Assembly (NCBI GenBank): GCA_003134965.1
Contig: PLDA01000003.1
Location: forward strand, 496,001 to 560,000
Direction: 5' to 3'
Source: Vulcanimicrobium winogradskyi
GTDB taxonomy: Bacteria; Vulcanimicrobiota; Vulcanimicrobiia; Vulcanimicrobiales; Vulcanimicrobiaceae
DNA length: 64,000 bases
The translations under genes and the position numbers were made by a program. Under the pieces are notes generated by a model, which saw only the letters and a list, made by a program, of their open reading frames with translations, searched no databases and was not told the DNA's origin. Below, in pieces: positions 1 through 8,244 of the stretch (the first letter of the stretch is position 1; every line of letters begins with the position of its first letter).

Positions 1-999
1 ACCGCCCGCACGCAAAGCGGCGCCACGCGAGACGAGGTAGCGCGCATTCCGCTCCTCTTGCCCGGGTAACGGGCGCAGCAGGACGAGCGGCACGCGCGCG
101 GCCAGCGCTTCGGACGTGGTCAGGCCGCCGGGCTTCGTCACCAGAACGTCGGCCGCGTACATCCAGTCGAAGACGTTCTCGACAAAGCCGAGGACGCGCA
201 CGTCGGCGCCGTCGCGCCGCGCCTGCTCGACGACGCGGTGCTCGAGCCGGCGGTTCTTCCCGACGATCACGACCGGGATCACCGGTGAGACCGTCCCTTC
301 TCGCATGCCCGAGGTCCGCGCCAGCAAACGGACCGTCGTCGCGACCGGTCCGAGACCGAGCCCGCCACCCATCACCAGCACGACGGCGGCATCGCGCGGC
401 AGCCCGAGCGCGTCGCGCAGCGCGCCACGGTCGGTCGGAACCGCACCGAACCGCGGATCGACCGGGATCCCGTCGACCTCGATACGGTCGGGATCGATCC
501 CGCGGCCTACCAGCGCGGCCTGGATCTCCGGCGTCGCGACGGCGTACGCGTCGATGTTGCGATAGATCCAGAACGGGTGCACGACGAAGTCGGTCACGAT
601 CCCCATCACCGGAATCGCCGGGTCGTAGAGCCGCTTGTATGCGGACATCACCCCGCACGGAAAGGCGTGGGTGCAGACGACCGCGCTCGGCCGAAGCCGT
701 TCCATCAACCCGCGGATGTTGCGTGCGGTGAACTCGCTCGCCCAGACGCGAAAGCCGCCGGCCGCCGTCGCGCGCTCCGCGCGGTCGTAGATGAACCCGT
801 AGACCTGCGGGATCGTGCGGACCATTCCGATGTAACCGTCGCTGACGACCTTCGAAAACAATGAGGCCGCATAGCGGTAGCTGTCGACGACCTCACCACG
901 CATCCCGCGCGGGACGAGGCGCTGGCGGACGGCGTCGGCGGCGGCGCGGTGGCCTTCGCCGACGCGCGCGGAGAGGAACAGGACCGGGCCCTTCGACAA
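1..999 (-). CDS. MGDG-synthase-like glycosyltransferase (partial, 3' end outside window)
   Basis: Likely transfers a sugar from a UDP-sugar to diacylglycerol or a similar lipid at the inner membrane. About 333 residues are visible and the C-terminus lies beyond position 1. The N-terminal half matches the MGDG_synth family: LSARVGEGHRAAADAV near the start, then GYIGMVRTIPQVYGFIYDR and VTDFVVHPFW. A GT28-type C-terminal domain follows, with MGGGLGLG and the nucleotide-sugar motif KPGGLTTSEALA. I place the start at TTG 999-997; this codon lies inside a dispersed repeat (989-1014), so the first residues (LSKG) are repeat-encoded and the true start is uncertain. The gene follows the DUF1292 gene with a small gap, as the last visible member of the recO-mltG cluster. 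MurG is excluded by the N-terminal family motifs. The exact sugar and acceptor are unknown. Confidence 0.85.
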   Translation of the reverse strand, partial: MSKGPVLFLSARVGEGHRAAADAVRQRLVPRGMRGEVVDSYRYAASLFSKVVSDGYIGMVRTIPQVYGFIYDRAERATAAGGFRVWASEFTARNIRGLMERLRPSAVVCTHAFPCGVMSAYKRLYDPAIPVMGIVTDFVVHPFWIYRNIDAYAVATPEIQAALVGRGIDPDRIEVDGIPVDPRFGAVPTDRGALRDALGLPRDAAVVLVMGGGLGLGPVATTVRLLARTSGMREGTVSPVIPVVIVGKNRRLEHRVVEQARRDGADVRVLGFVENVFDWMYAADVLVTKPGGLTTSEALAARVPLVLLRPLPGQEERNARYLVSRGAALRAGG

Positions 1000-1014
1000 G
1001 CTCAGGACAGGCTC
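989..1014. repeat. Dispersed palindromic repeat, copy 1 (gene junction)
   Basis: This copy contains CCCTTCGACAAGCTCAGGAC followed by AGGCTC. The same core recurs near 15331, 17820, 28202 and (diverged) 29558. It lies exactly between the stop of the DUF1292 gene and the first codons of the next gene and seems to supply that gene's start codon. No transposase is nearby, so it behaves like a REP- or MITE-like non-autonomous element. Confidence 0.75.
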
Positions 1015-1397
1015 TACGCCTGTTCCTCCGGCGGTCCGGACTCTTCCGCCAGCACGAAGAAGTCGTCGAGGATCTCTTGGGCGAGCTCCTCGTCGTCGAG
1101 GAGATCGCCGACCTGGTCGGTCACGACGAACTCGTCGGCTTTGTCGTTGTAGCACACCGCGTACGCGTGGCCTTCGTCGTCCTCAACCAGCCCGACGACC
1201 TCGAAGCGCAGCTCGGTGCCGTCCTGCATGTGCAGTTCGAGCACGTCTTTGAGGTCGAGCGGCTGCTTCGCTCCGCCGCCGCCGCTGCCGTTGTTTCCGG
1301 CGCTGCCGTTCGTTTCGATGACGATCTCCTTATTTGAGGTACCGTGCGACGTTCGCGTCGTGCTCTTGCAGCGTCTTCGCGAAGGCCGAATGTCCAT
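1014..1397 (-). CDS. DUF1292 domain protein
   Basis: Small acidic cytoplasmic protein of the DUF1292 family, which is linked to the ruvX(yqgF)/mltG neighbourhood in Firmicutes; its function is unknown. The domain is visible as DVLELHMQDGTELRFEVVGL, then a run rich in D and E to the C-terminus. The open frame begins at ATG 1397, but that start lies 68 bases inside mltG, and the extra residues are arginine-rich and look like out-of-frame mltG sequence. A good ribosome-binding site (AAGGAG, 1331-1326) lies just after the mltG stop and is followed in frame only by ATC and GTC codons. The real start may therefore be the ATC at 1319, giving about 101 residues. Presence of the protein is sure; the start is not. 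Confidence 0.85.
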   Translation of the reverse strand: MDIRPSRRRCKSTTRTSHGTSNKEIVIETNGSAGNNGSGGGGAKQPLDLKDVLELHMQDGTELRFEVVGLVEDDEGHAYAVCYNDKADEFVVTDQVGDLLDDEELAQEILDDFFVLAEESGPPEEQA

Positions 1398-2361
1398 CCG
1401 GTTTCGCCACGTAGTACAGGTAGTCGCTTTTCGCCGGCTCGAACGCGGCGTCGAGCGAGGCCTTGCCGGGGTTCGCGATCGGCGTAGGCGGGAGCCCGGT
1501 ATGCCGGTAGGTGTTGTACGGCGAGTCCACCTCGAGATCGCGCTTCGTGATCACGTCGTGATGTTCCGCGAACGTGTACTCGATCGACGCGTCGACTTCG
1601 AGCGGCATCCCGAGCCGGAGGCGGTTGTAGATCACCGAGGCGATCAACGGCCGGTCCTCGTCCGCCTTCCCCTCGCGCTCGACCAGCGATGCGATCGTCA
1701 CCACGTCGGGAACCGTCCGCCCGAGCGCCTTGGCGCGCGCCTCCGCGTCGCGCGGCAGCTCCCGCCGGAATTGCCCGACCAGCAGCTTCGCGACCCCATC
1801 GGGCCGGTCGTCGGTCGGGATCAAGTAGGTACTCGGAAACAGATAGCCCTCGAGGTTCACGGTTCGCGAGCCGCCCAGCGTCACGCCGCCGTCGTGCAAA
1901 AAGAGATGATCGTAGGCGCTCGCGTCGCCGAGCGCGCGATCGGAGAGCGTGCGCGCGATCTCGTGCGCGGTGTAGCCTTCCGGGATCGTCACCCAGACCG
2001 CGAACTGCTCTCCGCGCACGAGCCGCTGCAGGATCTCGTCGCTCGTCTGGTGGGCAGGAAAGCGATACTCCCCCGCTTTCACGTCGGCGTCGACGTGGCG
2101 CAGGCGCGCCAGCAGCCGGAACGCGAGCGGGTTCTGCAGCACGCCGCGCTCGCGCAGCACGGTGACGACCTGCGCGAACGTCGAGCCGCGCGGAACGATC
2201 ACGTCGGTCTGCTGCACCGGGAGGCCGCGATCGACGTAGACGGCGTTGCGGAACCAGAGCGACGCCGCGCCGACGATGACACCGGCGCTGAGCACCGTCG
2301 CGAGCGCGACGCCGAGCAGCGCGCGGCCGGCGCGGTTCACCGCGGCCTGCGGGCTAGCCAC
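1330..2361 (-). CDS. mltG: Endolytic murein transglycosylase MltG
   Basis: Membrane-anchored YceG/MltG lytic transglycosylase (343 residues) that cleaves nascent peptidoglycan strands near the divisome and sets glycan length. One N-terminal transmembrane segment is seen at about residues 12-35, followed by a LysM-like region and the YceG catalytic domain. The catalytic glutamate lies in IASLVEREGKADEDRPLIAS, and the family block NRLRLGMPLEVDASIEY follows. The C-terminal motif is GLPPTPIANPGKASLDAAF. The first codon overlaps the end of ruvX by 25 bases. A start a few codons later (AAVNRAGRALL region) is not available as a standard codon, so this one is kept. Confidence 0.95.
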   Translation of the reverse strand: MASPQAAVNRAGRALLGVALATVLSAGVIVGAASLWFRNAVYVDRGLPVQQTDVIVPRGSTFAQVVTVLRERGVLQNPLAFRLLARLRHVDADVKAGEYRFPAHQTSDEILQRLVRGEQFAVWVTIPEGYTAHEIARTLSDRALGDASAYDHLFLHDGGVTLGGSRTVNLEGYLFPSTYLIPTDDRPDGVAKLLVGQFRRELPRDAEARAKALGRTVPDVVTIASLVEREGKADEDRPLIASVIYNRLRLGMPLEVDASIEYTFAEHHDVITKRDLEVDSPYNTYRHTGLPPTPIANPGKASLDAAFEPAKSDYLYYVAKPDGHSAFAKTLQEHDANVARYLK

Positions 2362-2747
2362 GTCTCGAGGATCCCGACGGCGGCGAGCTGGTCGATGACC
2401 TTCTTGCGCTTCGCGCGCGAGACGTCGGCTTCGATCAGCGCCTTCTGCGCGGCAGCGGTGGTCAGGCGCTCGTCGATCCGTTCGATCGCGCCGTCGAACG
2501 CGCGCTCGAGGTGGGCGACGAAGGCGTCGATTCGTTCGCTCGCCAGCGCGCGCTCGCCGCTCATCGTCAGCGGATCGCCGACCACGATCGTTCGCACGCC
2601 GCGTTCGCGCGCCAGCGCCACGATCGCGACGACGTCGTCACGAACGTTCGTGCGCTCGAGCGTCGAATGCGGGAACGCGAAGGTGCCTTCGCCGACCGCC
2701 ACGCCGATGCGTTTCGTGCCGACGTCGAGCGCGATCACCGCGCTCAC
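2337..2747 (-). CDS. ruvX: Putative pre-16S rRNA nuclease / Holliday junction resolvase-like RuvX (YqgF)
   Basis: YqgF/RuvX family nuclease of 136 residues, the usual length. It is thought to process the 5' end of 16S rRNA, and a Holliday-junction role is also proposed. The RNase H-like fold is recognised from ALDVGTKRIGVAV (catalytic Asp), the central VVGDPLTMSGE block and the C-terminal DERLTTAAAQKALIEADVSR motif. It overlaps recO by 4 bases and mltG by 25, so the three genes are probably translated as a coupled unit. Confidence 0.95.
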   Translation of the reverse strand: MSAVIALDVGTKRIGVAVGEGTFAFPHSTLERTNVRDDVVAIVALARERGVRTIVVGDPLTMSGERALASERIDAFVAHLERAFDGAIERIDERLTTAAAQKALIEADVSRAKRKKVIDQLAAVGILETWLARRPR

Positions 2748-3493
2748 GAGAACTCGTACACCAATGCGCGGGCTTTGGGACGTTTACCGAGGTGCCAGGT
2801 CACGATGTCGTCGACCGCGCGCGCGACCTGCGGGGTCGCGCGCAACGCGGCCCCCGCGCCGCGCTCGGCACCGAGCGCGCGAAAGTTTCCGACGTCCTCG
2901 GCGTCCAACGCGTGGGCATCCCCGCGCGCGCCGTAGCAGCGCTCGCAGCCGAGCCCACCCGCTTCGAGGTCGAGCCAGGCGCCGTGCTGGTAAAAACCTT
3001 CGCCGCAGCGCACGCACGCATCGCCGGCGGGCGCCAGCCCGAGCGCATGCAACAGCCGCAGCTGGAAACGCGGGACGAGCGCAGCCGGAGCATCGCTCGC
3101 CGCCACCGCGGCGATCGCCCCGGCCAAGAGCGCGTAGATCTCCGGGAGCGGGAGCTCCGGCTCGCAGAACAGGTCGATCGTCTCCGCGAACAGCGACGCG
3201 GTCGCCAGCGCATCCGGCCGAGCGAGCCCGGTCCAGTGCGAGAGCACGGTCCGTACCTCGGTGATGACGTCGAGCGAACGGCCGCGGTGCAGCGCGACGT
3301 GCACCTCCGCGAGCGGTTCGAGACGTCCGCCCATCGAGCTGCGCGGCCGGCGCACGCCCTTCGCGACGGCGTCGACCTTGCCGCGCGAGCGCGTCAGCAG
3401 CACGTACACGCGATCGGCCTCGCCGAGCGGGCGCGCGCGGAGCACGATCGCATCGGTGGTCGAACTGCGCTCGTTCAGCGGGGGGCTCGGCAA
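2744..3493 (-). CDS. recO: DNA repair protein RecO
   Basis: RecO (249 residues) helps RecR load RecA on SSB-coated gaps. An N-terminal OB fold is seen (TDAIVLRARPLGEADRVYVL, then SRGKVDAVAKGVRRPRS), followed by a helical domain. A C-terminal zinc site is formed by CVRCGEGFY and CERCYG at about residues 160-190. The gene lies 3 bases downstream of corC and overlaps ruvX at its 3' end. This corC-recO order continues the classical ybeY-dgkA-corC-recO cluster. Confidence 0.95.
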   Translation of the reverse strand: MPSPPLNERSSTTDAIVLRARPLGEADRVYVLLTRSRGKVDAVAKGVRRPRSSMGGRLEPLAEVHVALHRGRSLDVITEVRTVLSHWTGLARPDALATASLFAETIDLFCEPELPLPEIYALLAGAIAAVAASDAPAALVPRFQLRLLHALGLAPAGDACVRCGEGFYQHGAWLDLEAGGLGCERCYGARGDAHALDAEDVGNFRALGAERGAGAALRATPQVARAVDDIVTWHLGKRPKARALVYEFS

Positions 3494-3496
3494 CGG

Positions 3497-4807
3497 TCAC
3501 TCACGGGCGGCGGCGGCCTCTTCCTCGTGCGCCCGGGCGGCTTGTCGGTCGGTGAGCACGCGGACGGTGAGAATGCGCGGTCCGCGCGTACGGTCGACGC
3601 GCAGACGCACGTCGCTGCCCGGGGCCTCGATCTCTTCGCCTTCGCGCGGCAAGCGCCCGAACAGCCCGACGACGTACCCGCCGATCGTCTCGAACTCTTC
3701 ATGAGGAAGATCGATGCGGAGCGCGTTGTTGACATCCTCGATGTTGGTCCCGGCCTCGACCACGGCCTCTGCGTCGCTGATGTGCCGGATCGACTCCTCT
3801 TCACCTTCGTCGTGCTCGTCGCGGATTTCGCCGACGATCTCTTCGAGCAGGTCTTCCATCGTGACCAGTCCGGCGGTCCCGCCGTATTCGTCGAGCACGA
3901 TCGCCAGCGAGAACTTCTCGCGCTGCATCTCGCGCAGCAACTCCGAGATGCGCTTGTTCTCCGGGACGTGCTTCGGCGGCCGCATGAGCGAGCGCAGGCT
4001 CGTCGAGGCGATCTCCCCGTTCGCGAGCGAGATCAGCAACTCGCGGTCGTGAACGACCCCGATGATCGTGTCGACCGACTCTTCCCAGACGGGCAGCTTC
4101 GAGTAGCCTTCCGCAATGACCAGGTCGAGCGCGCGCCGCGGCGACGAGGTGACGCTGAGCGTGACCATCTTCGTCCGCGGCGTCATCACCTCGCGCACGA
4201 TCGTGTCGCCGAACTCGATGATCGAGTGGATGAGCTCGCGCTCCTCCTCCTCGAGCACGTTCTGCTCGACGCCGACGTTCACCAGGGTCTTGATGTCGTC
4301 TTCGGTGACGTACGGTCCGACGTGCGGAGTCCCGCCGAAGAGCCGGATCAGGTTGTCGGTGATCCAGAGAAAGCCCGTCGTCAGCGGCGAGACCAGCCGG
4401 GTCACGAACGCCAGAAACGGCGCCAGACGCAGGGCGGTGCGTTCGCCGGAGCCGACCGCGATCGTCTTGGGCAAGATCTCGCCGAACAGCAGCAGGACCA
4501 CCGTCATGACGATCGTCGACCAGATCGCCGCGTTTGGGACGTTCCAGTGGATGAACAGTGCGGTCGCGAGCGAGTCTGCCGCCAGCAGAACGAAGGTCGA
4601 ACCGATCAGGACGGAGGTGAGCGTCCGATTCCGGTTCTCGAGCAGCCGCTGCAGCAGGCGCGAGCCGCGGATATTCTTCTCCGCCAGCGCGCGGGCCCGG
4701 ATCCGGTTGAGCGAGACGATCGCCGCCTCCGACGCCGCGAAGAAGGCGGCTGCGCCCACCAGCAGGACGAGCGCGACGATCTCGGGCCAGTGCGCCTCCG
4801 CCGTCAT
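3497..4807 (-). CDS. CorC/HlyC-type membrane protein with CBS domains
   Basis: Hemolysin/CorC family integral membrane protein of 436 residues, probably a magnesium or divalent-cation exporter. The layout is an N-terminal DUF21 (CNNM) domain with about four transmembrane segments (residues 1-190), a tandem CBS pair (residues about 205-330; MTPRTKMVTLSVTSSPRRAL and VLDEYGGTAGLVTMEDLLEE) and a C-terminal CorC_HlyC domain (GGYVVGLFGRLPREGEEI). The start ATG is preceded by an extended -10 promoter at 4867-4872, so this is likely the first gene of the corC-recO-ruvX-mltG transcript. Confidence 0.93.
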   Translation of the reverse strand: MTAEAHWPEIVALVLLVGAAAFFAASEAAIVSLNRIRARALAEKNIRGSRLLQRLLENRNRTLTSVLIGSTFVLLAADSLATALFIHWNVPNAAIWSTIVMTVVLLLFGEILPKTIAVGSGERTALRLAPFLAFVTRLVSPLTTGFLWITDNLIRLFGGTPHVGPYVTEDDIKTLVNVGVEQNVLEEEERELIHSIIEFGDTIVREVMTPRTKMVTLSVTSSPRRALDLVIAEGYSKLPVWEESVDTIIGVVHDRELLISLANGEIASTSLRSLMRPPKHVPENKRISELLREMQREKFSLAIVLDEYGGTAGLVTMEDLLEEIVGEIRDEHDEGEEESIRHISDAEAVVEAGTNIEDVNNALRIDLPHEEFETIGGYVVGLFGRLPREGEEIEAPGSDVRLRVDRTRGPRILTVRVLTDRQAARAHEEEAAAARE

Positions 4808-4866
4808 TGCGGCGAGGTCCGCGGGCGTCTGCCCGAAGGTAGCGGGTCGGTACTCAAGCGGGGGTC

Positions 4867-4872
4867 ATTATA
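4867..4872 (-). promoter_or_regulatory. Extended -10 promoter element upstream of corC-recO-ruvX-mltG
   Basis: On the minus strand TGCTATAAT occurs, a perfect TATAAT with an upstream TGn extension, 60 bases before the corC start. I see no good -35 box, as expected for an extended -10 promoter. It lies in the 86-base gap after dgkA. A short GC hairpin (CCGGGC/GCCCGG around the dgkA stop) sits just upstream and could end the previous transcript, but it has no T run. Confidence 0.55.
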
Positions 4873-4893
4873 GCACACGCCCACGGACCGGGC

Positions 4894-5304
4894 TCACCGC
4901 CCGGCGAGCGTTGCGACCAGGACGAGCACACCGGCCGCCGCGGCGCCTGCCGACGCGACGAGCACGCCGGCGGCGGCGAGGTCCTTCGCACGCTTCGCGA
5001 GCGGGTGGTCGTCAGGTGACGCGAGGTCGACCACCGCTTCGATTGCGGTGTTCCCGAGCTCCGCGGCGAGCACCAGCGCGATCGCCAAGACGACGACCGC
5101 CCAGCCCAAAGGCGAGAGGCGGAGGAGCGCGCCGGCGACGAGCACGATCGCGGCGATCGCCGCTTGGATGCGAAGGTTCCGCTGCGAACGCCAGGCGGCA
5201 GCGAGCCCAGCGCAGGCGTAGCCGAATGCCGCTGCGAGCGAGTGGCGGCGAGGCGGCGGCTCAGCCGAGCGCGGCGAGGGTGAGATCGCGACTGCCCTTC
5301 CAAT
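4894..5304 (-). CDS. dgkA: Diacylglycerol/undecaprenol kinase family protein
   Basis: DgkA-family integral membrane kinase that phosphorylates diacylglycerol or, in Gram-positive-type lineages, undecaprenol. Three hydrophobic helices are visible. The catalytic signature AAELGNTAIEAVVDLASPDD is followed by HPLAKRAKDLAAAGVLVAS, and NLRIQAA marks the first helix. The start is a problem: no ATG, GTG or TTG occurs between the end of the preceding TPR gene and the first conserved residues. The coordinates given use ATT 5304 (ATC 5286 is the alternative); an ATG at 5697 would add more than 130 unrelated residues. It forms the conserved phoH-ybeY-dgkA-corC order with a TPR gene inserted before it. 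Confidence 0.85.
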   Translation of the reverse strand: MGRAVAISPSPRSAEPPPRRHSLAAAFGYACAGLAAAWRSQRNLRIQAAIAAIVLVAGALLRLSPLGWAVVVLAIALVLAAELGNTAIEAVVDLASPDDHPLAKRAKDLAAAGVLVASAGAAAAGVLVLVATLAGR

Positions 5305-6757
5305 GCGACTTGTAGGCGGCGCGCGGCGCGGCGTCGTCCTTGCCTTGCGCGCGCAGGGCCTCGGCGAGCCCCCACTCGAGATGCGGATCGTTGGGAAAGC
5401 GCTTGAGCTCGGCGCTAAAGACGCGCTCGGCTTCGGCCGCTTGATTCGCCCCCAGCAATGCGGCCCCGTACCCCTCGCCGATCGGCGTCGGGTAGTAGTT
5501 CTTCGGGTCGCCGGGGAGATCGTTCTTCGTCCGGTCGTAGGCGCGAGCATACGCCACGACCCGCGCGGCCAGGTCGTGCGAGCCGAGTGCGATCGCGCCC
5601 TCCAGCAGCGCGGCGCGCGGGCCGAGCGGATCTTCCGCGACGAGCCGGCCTCGGGCGGCATGAGCCGTCGCGGCGTCGCCGAGCCGTGCCGCTGCAAACG
5701 CCGCCGCGAACCCAGCGTATCCGCTCGTCGCGCCCTTGGCGAGCTCGCCGACGCGCTCGTCCTCGTGGAGCCGGAGCGCGGTCTTGATCTGCGAGAAACT
5801 GTCCTCGCCTTTCACGAACGCGCGCACGTCGTCGTCGCGGCCGACCGTCGTCAGGCCGTAGAGCACGAAGTCGACGTCGTGATCGTGATAGCTCTTCATG
5901 TACTGCTGGCCCGGACCGTCGCCGAGCGCGAACCACGCTTGATCGTTCGCGATCGCGCGCTGGTTGTCGTCGACCATGCGCGTGTACTCGCCGACACGCG
6001 CCCAGATGTGCCCGGCCATGTGCGGCAGGTGGGAGGTGCCGGGCGGGTAGCCGTACGAGCCGAGCGCTTCGGCGTCCGGGACGGCTTCGTGCGCGCGGCG
6101 CAGCTCCTCGAGCAGGTGGATGCGCAGGTGGTGCGCGCCGAGGTTCGTCGCCTCGAGCTGCAGCGCGTCGTCGAGATCGGCGAGCATCTCCTTCGTTTTG
6201 GGCGTGAGGGCGTCGTGCCCGTCGAAGAACGCGTCTTCGCCGTTCCAGATCGCGAACGCGGCGACGGTGAGCACGTTCGCGTCGTCGCGATGCGTCTTGG
6301 TCCACGCGCTCAGCGCATCGGCATAGCGCGTGAAGCGCTCCTTCTTCGTTCCGGATCCGTAGCGCTTGGCGATCGCGTCGACCAGCATCCGCTCGACCTC
6401 GCTCGCATGCTCGAGATGCGCGCGGCCCTCGACGACCGCGAGCGCACCACGCCGGTCGCCGGCGGCGGTCTGCGGTTGATTGATGTCGATCGTGTCGGCC
6501 TCGGCCTGACCCCAGTAGGCCAGCGCGGCGTCGGGATTCTTCTTGAGCGCTTCACCGAACGCGACGCGCGCCTCGCCCACGTCGAAGGCGTAGAGCATCA
6601 TCACGCCGCGGTCGATCAAACGCTGCGTCTCGTCGTCGGCGCCCCGGACCGGCCAATGCGCGCGTGCCGGCACCGCGCCCGGCGCCGGCGCGGCGGCGAG
6701 CGGTCCAGCCACGATCAGCGCGCCGGCGAGCCCGACCGCGCACAGGGAACGGATCAT
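5261..6757 (-). CDS. Secreted tetratricopeptide-repeat protein
   Basis: Exported TPR protein of about 498 residues. A signal peptide (MIRSLCAVGLAGALIVAGPL, then an Ala-rich cleavage region) precedes TPR-like helices, for example RVAFGEALKKNPDAALAYWG near the N-terminus and VFSAELKRFPNDPHLEWGLA near the C-terminus. A central family block with HLPHMAGHIWARVGEYTRM matches a common but uncharacterised bacterial TPR family. The ATG at 6757 is chosen because it overlaps the ybeY stop as ATGA. The gene interrupts the conserved ybeY-dgkA pair. Function unknown; scaffold or envelope roles are possible. Confidence 0.85.
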   Translation of the reverse strand: MIRSLCAVGLAGALIVAGPLAAAPAPGAVPARAHWPVRGADDETQRLIDRGVMMLYAFDVGEARVAFGEALKKNPDAALAYWGQAEADTIDINQPQTAAGDRRGALAVVEGRAHLEHASEVERMLVDAIAKRYGSGTKKERFTRYADALSAWTKTHRDDANVLTVAAFAIWNGEDAFFDGHDALTPKTKEMLADLDDALQLEATNLGAHHLRIHLLEELRRAHEAVPDAEALGSYGYPPGTSHLPHMAGHIWARVGEYTRMVDDNQRAIANDQAWFALGDGPGQQYMKSYHDHDVDFVLYGLTTVGRDDDVRAFVKGEDSFSQIKTALRLHEDERVGELAKGATSGYAGFAAAFAAARLGDAATAHAARGRLVAEDPLGPRAALLEGAIALGSHDLAARVVAYARAYDRTKNDLPGDPKNYYPTPIGEGYGAALLGANQAAEAERVFSAELKRFPNDPHLEWGLAEALRAQGKDDAAPRAAYKSHWKGSRDLTLAALG

Positions 6758-7254
6758 CGCGCCACCGACTCGGGATACGGCCACGGCATGCCGACCGAGT
6801 CCGCCAAACGCCGTTCTTCCGCCTCCATCGCCGCGCGCTCGCGGGCTTCGACGTGGTCGTGCCCGGCCAGGTGGAGCACCGCGTGGATCAGCAGCCGCTG
6901 GACCTCGCGCTGCAGCGGCGCGCCGTAGTCCTCGGCCTGCCGGTTCGCGGTGTCCACGCTGACGACGATGTCGCCGAGCATGCGCTCAGGGCCCTGATGC
7001 TCGTAGGGGCGTGGCCGCGTGCGACCGCCGCGGTCGAACGCATCCGGCGGGTAGATCGGGAAGCTGAGCACGTCGGTCGGCGCGTCCTTTCCGCGGTGCT
7101 CGCGATTGAGCGCGCGCATCGGAGCGTCCCGCACGAACGTCAGCGAGACACTCGTCCCCCGCTCGCCGATCTCCGCCAACAGCGCCTCGAGGACGCGCAC
7201 GAGCGCGCGCGTGTCGAGCCCGGTCCCGCGCGTCTTGTTCGCGAGGTAGACCAA
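6754..7254 (-). CDS. ybeY: Endoribonuclease YbeY
   Basis: YbeY metallo-RNase (166 residues), needed for 16S rRNA 3'-end maturation and 70S quality control. The zinc site HAVLHLAGHDHVEA (the H3xH5xH pattern) is intact, and the upstream motif LNREHRGKDAPTDVLSFPI is present. The start is TTG 7254, one base after the phoH stop TAA (TAATTG), so translation is coupled. The C-terminus overlaps the next gene by four bases. Confidence 0.95.
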   Translation of the reverse strand: MVYLANKTRGTGLDTRALVRVLEALLAEIGERGTSVSLTFVRDAPMRALNREHRGKDAPTDVLSFPIYPPDAFDRGGRTRPRPYEHQGPERMLGDIVVSVDTANRQAEDYGAPLQREVQRLLIHAVLHLAGHDHVEARERAAMEAEERRLADSVGMPWPYPESVAR

Positions 7255-8208
7255 TTAGGCGTCGCGCTCGCGCGAGACGCGCGCGTACGCCGCGACGAGG
7301 CGCCCGACCAGCGGGTGCCGCACGACATCGTTCTCGTCGAGGCGCACGATCCCGATATCGTCGATCTCCGCGAAGAGCCGCTCGACGTCGTGGATCCCGC
7401 TGCGCATCCCGCGCGGAAGGTCGATCTGCGTGTCGTCGCCGGTCACGACCATCTTCGCGTTCGCGCCGAGCCGGGTGAGGAACATCTTGAGTTGTTCGGG
7501 CGTCGCGTTCTGCGCCTCGTCCAGGATCACGAACGCGTCCGCCAGGGTGCGGCCGCGCATGTACGCCAGCGGCGCGACCTCGATCGTTCCGCGTTCCAGA
7601 TACTTTTCGGTCATGCCGTTTTCGAGCAGCTCCTGCAGCGCGTCGTAGAGAGGCCGTAGGTACGGATCGACTTTCTCTTTCAGATCGCCGGGCAGGAAAC
7701 CGAGCTTCTCGCCCGCCTCGACCGCCGGGCGCGAGAGGACGATCCGCGACACCTCGCGGTTCTTGAGCGCCCGCACCGCCATGACGATCGCGAGAAACGT
7801 CTTTCCGGTACCGGCGGGTCCGATCGCGAAGGTGAGCGTGTTGGCGGCAATCGCCCCGACCAGCGCCCGTTGACCGTCCGTCTTCGGCCGCACTTCCCGG
7901 CCGCGCGCGGTGACGGCGAGGGTCGGGGGTATCCCGCGCTCGCCGGCGGCCCGTGCCGCGAGCGCGACGTCGTCCGGGGTGACCTGCGCGCCGCCGCGCG
8001 CGGCGGTCAGCATCGCGGCAAGAACCTGCTCGGCGCGGCGCACGGCCCGCTGGTCGCCGCTGACGTGGACACGGTCGCCGTCGAGCCGCAGCACCACCGG
8101 GACGAGCGCTTCGAGCGCGTTGAGGTTTTGGTCGCGGTATCCGCAGAAGCGGAGCGGATCGGAGAGCCCGCCGAGGTCGAACGTCGCCTCGCTGGTGATC
8201 GACGGCAT
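7255..8208 (-). CDS. PhoH family ATPase (PhoH/PhoL)
   Basis: Cytoplasmic PhoH-like NTPase (317 residues), probably acting in RNA metabolism with YbeY. A KH-like N-terminal segment (residues about 20-90) is followed by the P-loop GPAGTGKTFLAIV, the family block LSRPAVEAGEKLGFLPGDLK, the Walker B region FVILDEAQNATPEQLKMFL and the sensor TGDDTQIDLP. The start is ATG (MPSITSEATFDLGG). It is directly coupled to ybeY. Confidence 0.95.
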   Translation of the reverse strand: MPSITSEATFDLGGLSDPLRFCGYRDQNLNALEALVPVVLRLDGDRVHVSGDQRAVRRAEQVLAAMLTAARGGAQVTPDDVALAARAAGERGIPPTLAVTARGREVRPKTDGQRALVGAIAANTLTFAIGPAGTGKTFLAIVMAVRALKNREVSRIVLSRPAVEAGEKLGFLPGDLKEKVDPYLRPLYDALQELLENGMTEKYLERGTIEVAPLAYMRGRTLADAFVILDEAQNATPEQLKMFLTRLGANAKMVVTGDDTQIDLPRGMRSGIHDVERLFAEIDDIGIVRLDENDVVRHPLVGRLVAAYARVSRERDA

Positions 8209-8244
8209 CTCCTCGCTACAACGCGTTTCGGCGGCGCGAAGTTG

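Noticed and set aside
1216..3264. A 682-codon plus-strand open frame opposite mltG, ruvX and recO
   Set aside because: Antisense to three conserved genes and without recognisable domains; typical for G+C-rich third positions.
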